A stretch of 6,730 nucleotides of DNA from positions 1 to 6,730 of the forward strand of contig JBNJGE010000196.1 in NCBI GenBank assembly GCA_051747505.1, in the 5' to 3' direction. Origin of the DNA: Albimonas sp051747505. Lineage in GTDB: Bacteria; Pseudomonadota; Alphaproteobacteria; Rhodobacterales; Rhodobacteraceae. Below, piece after piece: positions 5,370-6,730 of this stretch. Both the position numbers and the translations under genes were made by a program. The notes under the pieces are model-generated. The model was given only the letters and a program-made list of their open reading frames with translations, did not search any database and was not told where the DNA came from. The first letter of the stretch is position 1, and each line of letters begins with the position of its first letter.

Positions 5370-5391
5370 GGCCCGGCGCGGGGGCCGGGCC
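5370..5391 (-). other. Hairpin in the alaX-sseA gap
   Basis: GGCCCGGC (5370-5377) and GCCGGGCC (5384-5391) form a perfect 8-bp stem with a 6-nt loop. It lies between the alaX stop (5428) and the sseA ribosome-binding site (5357-5363), with no T tract. It could mark the 3' end of an alaX transcript or sit in an sseA leader. I see no clear promoter in this 78-nt gap. Confidence 0.4.
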
Positions 5392-5427
5392 GGACGCGCT
5401 CCGCTTAGCGCCTGACGCATGGGCGGA

Positions 5428-6156
5428 TCAATCCTCCAGGTGCAGGTTCACCCGGCGGTTGCGCTTGCCCTTCTTCTCGATCTTGCCGATGCGCACCCGC
5501 CCGATTTCGGCGGTGGAGCGGACATGCGTGCCCCCACAGGGCTGCAGGTCCACCGGCGGCTCGCCGGCCCCGATGCGCACCAGCCGCACCTGCCCCTGCC
5601 CCATGGGCGGCTTGACGGACATGGTCTTCACCAGCCCCGGATTGGCCTCCAGCTCCGCGTCCGTGATCCACTCGTCGGTGACGGGATGGTCCTCCGCGAT
5701 CAGGGCGTTGAGCCTCTCTTCCAGCGCCTCCCTGTCCTCCGGCGCCTCGGGCATGTCGAAGTCCAGCCGGCTCTTCTCCGCCCCGATCTGCCCGCCCGTG
5801 ACGGGCAGCGGGATGACGACCGAGAGCAGGTGAAGGGCGGTGTGCATGCGCATGTGCCGCCGCCGGCGGTCCTCGTCCACGCGCTGGACGACCTCCGCGC
5901 CGACCTCGGGCGGCGTCTCGCCCTCGGCCAGCGCCAGCGCCGCGGCGCGGCCCGACTTGACCGTGTCCGCCACCCGCAGGGTCCGCCCCCCGACTTCGAT
6001 CTCCCCGGTGTCGCCCGGCTGGCCGCCGCCGGCGGGGTAGAACAGGCTGCGGTCGAGGATCACCCGCCCCTCCCCGTCCACGGCGACCACCTTCGCGGGC
6101 CCCTCGAACATGTGGGAATAGTCCTGGTAGAGTGGCAGCTGCTCGGCCTCGGTCAT
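5428..6156 (-). CDS. Stand-alone alanyl-tRNA editing protein (AlaX type), 242 aa
   Basis: This protein resembles the editing domain of alanyl-tRNA synthetase without the aminoacylation part. Such proteins act in trans, hydrolysing mischarged Ser-tRNA(Ala) (and in some members Gly-tRNA(Ala)) in the cytoplasm (family knowledge). The N-terminal beta-barrel carries the glycine-rich FYPAGGGQPGDTG (39-51), typical of the medium-length AlaX class. The zinc and active-site residues are present: His105 and His109 in MRMHTALHLLS, and Cys207 and His211 in QPCGGTHV. The C-terminus is basic (IGKIEKKGKRNRR), plausibly for tRNA contact. The ATG at 6156 is chosen because GGAGGAA (6162-6168) lies 5 nt upstream. 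An in-frame ATG at 6327 would add an Arg/Pro-rich extension overlapping the MscS-type gene and is rejected. The gene starts 19 nt after the MscS-family stop, so the two are probably co-transcribed. Confidence 0.95.
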   Translation of the reverse strand: MTEAEQLPLYQDYSHMFEGPAKVVAVDGEGRVILDRSLFYPAGGGQPGDTGEIEVGGRTLRVADTVKSGRAAALALAEGETPPEVGAEVVQRVDEDRRRRHMRMHTALHLLSVVIPLPVTGGQIGAEKSRLDFDMPEAPEDREALEERLNALIAEDHPVTDEWITDAELEANPGLVKTMSVKPPMGQGQVRLVRIGAGEPPVDLQPCGGTHVRSTAEIGRVRIGKIEKKGKRNRRVNLHLED

Positions 6157-6175
6157 GCTCGTTCCTCCGTCTGCG

Positions 6176-6730
6176 TCATTCGGGGTCGCCCGGCGCGATG
6201 TCCCCGCTCTCCGGCCCCGAGGGCGCGCGCGGCGCCGACTGGGGGGAGGCGGGCGAGGCGCCCTCCGCGCTCGGCGGCGGCGCGGCGGGGCGCAGGGCGG
6301 CGCCCAGCTGGTCCGCCTCGCGGACATGCAGCGCGCGCTGGGCCATGGGGATCTCGATGCCGGCCTCGCGCAGCCGGCGCTCGATCTCGAAATACATGTC
6401 CGACTGCACGTGGAAGATCAGGTTCACGTCGCGCAGGATGACGCGCGACTCGAACAGCATCCCGTTCTCGCCAAAGCCCGCGAACATGATCAGCGGCGGC
6501 GGATAGCGCAGCACCCGCGACTCCGCGCGCGCAATCTCGGTCAGGATGCGCTCCACCTCCCGCGTGTCGCTGCCGAAGGCCACCGGAATGCGCAGGATCA
6601 GCCGGCCGATGTTGTTGTTGTGGGTGTAGTTGACCACCTTGCCCGAGATCAGGTCGGAGTTCGGCAGGAACAGGACCGAGCGGTCGAAGGTCTCGATCTG
6701 GGTGGCGCGCACCGAGACGCGCTTGACCAC
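6176..6730 (-). CDS. MscS-family mechanosensitive ion channel, C-terminal 184 residues, 5' end outside window
   Basis: This is the C-terminal half of a small-conductance mechanosensitive channel homologue, an inner-membrane pressure-relief channel. The visible part starts in the beta domain: VKRVSVRATQIETFDRS, then the conserved FLPNSDLISGKVVNYT block (about 21-36), which is highly diagnostic. The alpha/beta domain follows (IPVAFGSDTREVERILTEIA) and ends near IEIPMAQRALHVRE. The last 40 or so residues are a low-complexity tail of Pro, Ala, Ser and acidic residues, probably disordered. The transmembrane helices and any periplasmic domain lie beyond the right edge, so the subfamily cannot be fixed. 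The first codon in the window is GTG inside the frame, not a start. It is followed by alaX after 19 nt. Confidence 0.93.
   Translation of the reverse strand: MVKRVSVRATQIETFDRSVLFLPNSDLISGKVVNYTHNNNIGRLILRIPVAFGSDTREVERILTEIARAESRVLRYPPPLIMFAGFGENGMLFESRVILRDVNLIFHVQSDMYFEIERRLREAGIEIPMAQRALHVREADQLGAALRPAAPPPSAEGASPASPQSAPRAPSGPESGDIAPGDPE

Noticed and set aside
1..6730. CRISPR array, tRNA or rRNA genes, insertion sequences, prophage or toxin-antitoxin modules
   Set aside because: No spaced repeats, cloverleaf-like segments, transposase or integrase motifs, or paired small toxin genes were visible on either strand.

Overview
The window is a stretch of very GC-rich bacterial chromosome. Nearly every codon in the confident genes ends in G or C. 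The nrdJ, sseA/GNAT and FAS1 protein sequences and the overall style fit an alphaproteobacterium (Rhodobacterales/Rhodospirillales-like). That placement is inferred from protein appearance, not from a search. I see no phage, transposon, CRISPR array, tRNA or rRNA, and the region reads as ordinary chromosomal housekeeping and accessory metabolism.

Layout from left to right: (1) positions 1-612, minus strand, hold the first 204 codons of the adenosylcobalamin-dependent class II ribonucleotide reductase NrdJ. (2) A 403-nt gap (613-1015) separates nrdJ from a divergent plus-strand gene. It holds several GC-rich hairpins on the nrdJ side and four TTGACG hexamers on the other. (3) 1016-1513 encodes a 165-aa protein I do not recognise. 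(4) A perfect 26-nt palindrome sits between this gene and the convergent minus-strand gene at 1565-2041, a secreted single-domain fasciclin (FAS1) protein. (5) Divergent from it, 2282-3439 encodes a Rieske-type non-haem iron oxygenase alpha subunit, and an 86-aa helical protein overlaps its 3' end. (6) A 275-nt intergenic region (3660-3934) contains two hairpins and an unusually AT-rich patch with an imperfect palindrome.

(7) The right half is a minus-strand run read from right to left: an MscS-family mechanosensitive channel (5' end outside the window), then a stand-alone alanyl-tRNA editing protein (AlaX type) 19 nt downstream. After a 78-nt gap come a 3-mercaptopyruvate sulfurtransferase (sseA) and a GNAT acetyltransferase whose start codon overlaps the sseA stop codon (ATGA).

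Functional links: sseA and the GNAT gene are almost certainly co-translated, and the MscS gene and alaX are probably co-transcribed. The Rieske oxygenase and its small overlapping partner form a second two-gene unit, with no reductase or ferredoxin gene beside it. I found no clear candidate for a new multi-gene system. The observations most worth following are the small protein coupled to the Rieske oxygenase, the unrecognised 165-aa gene, the structured nrdJ leader and the AT-rich palindrome.
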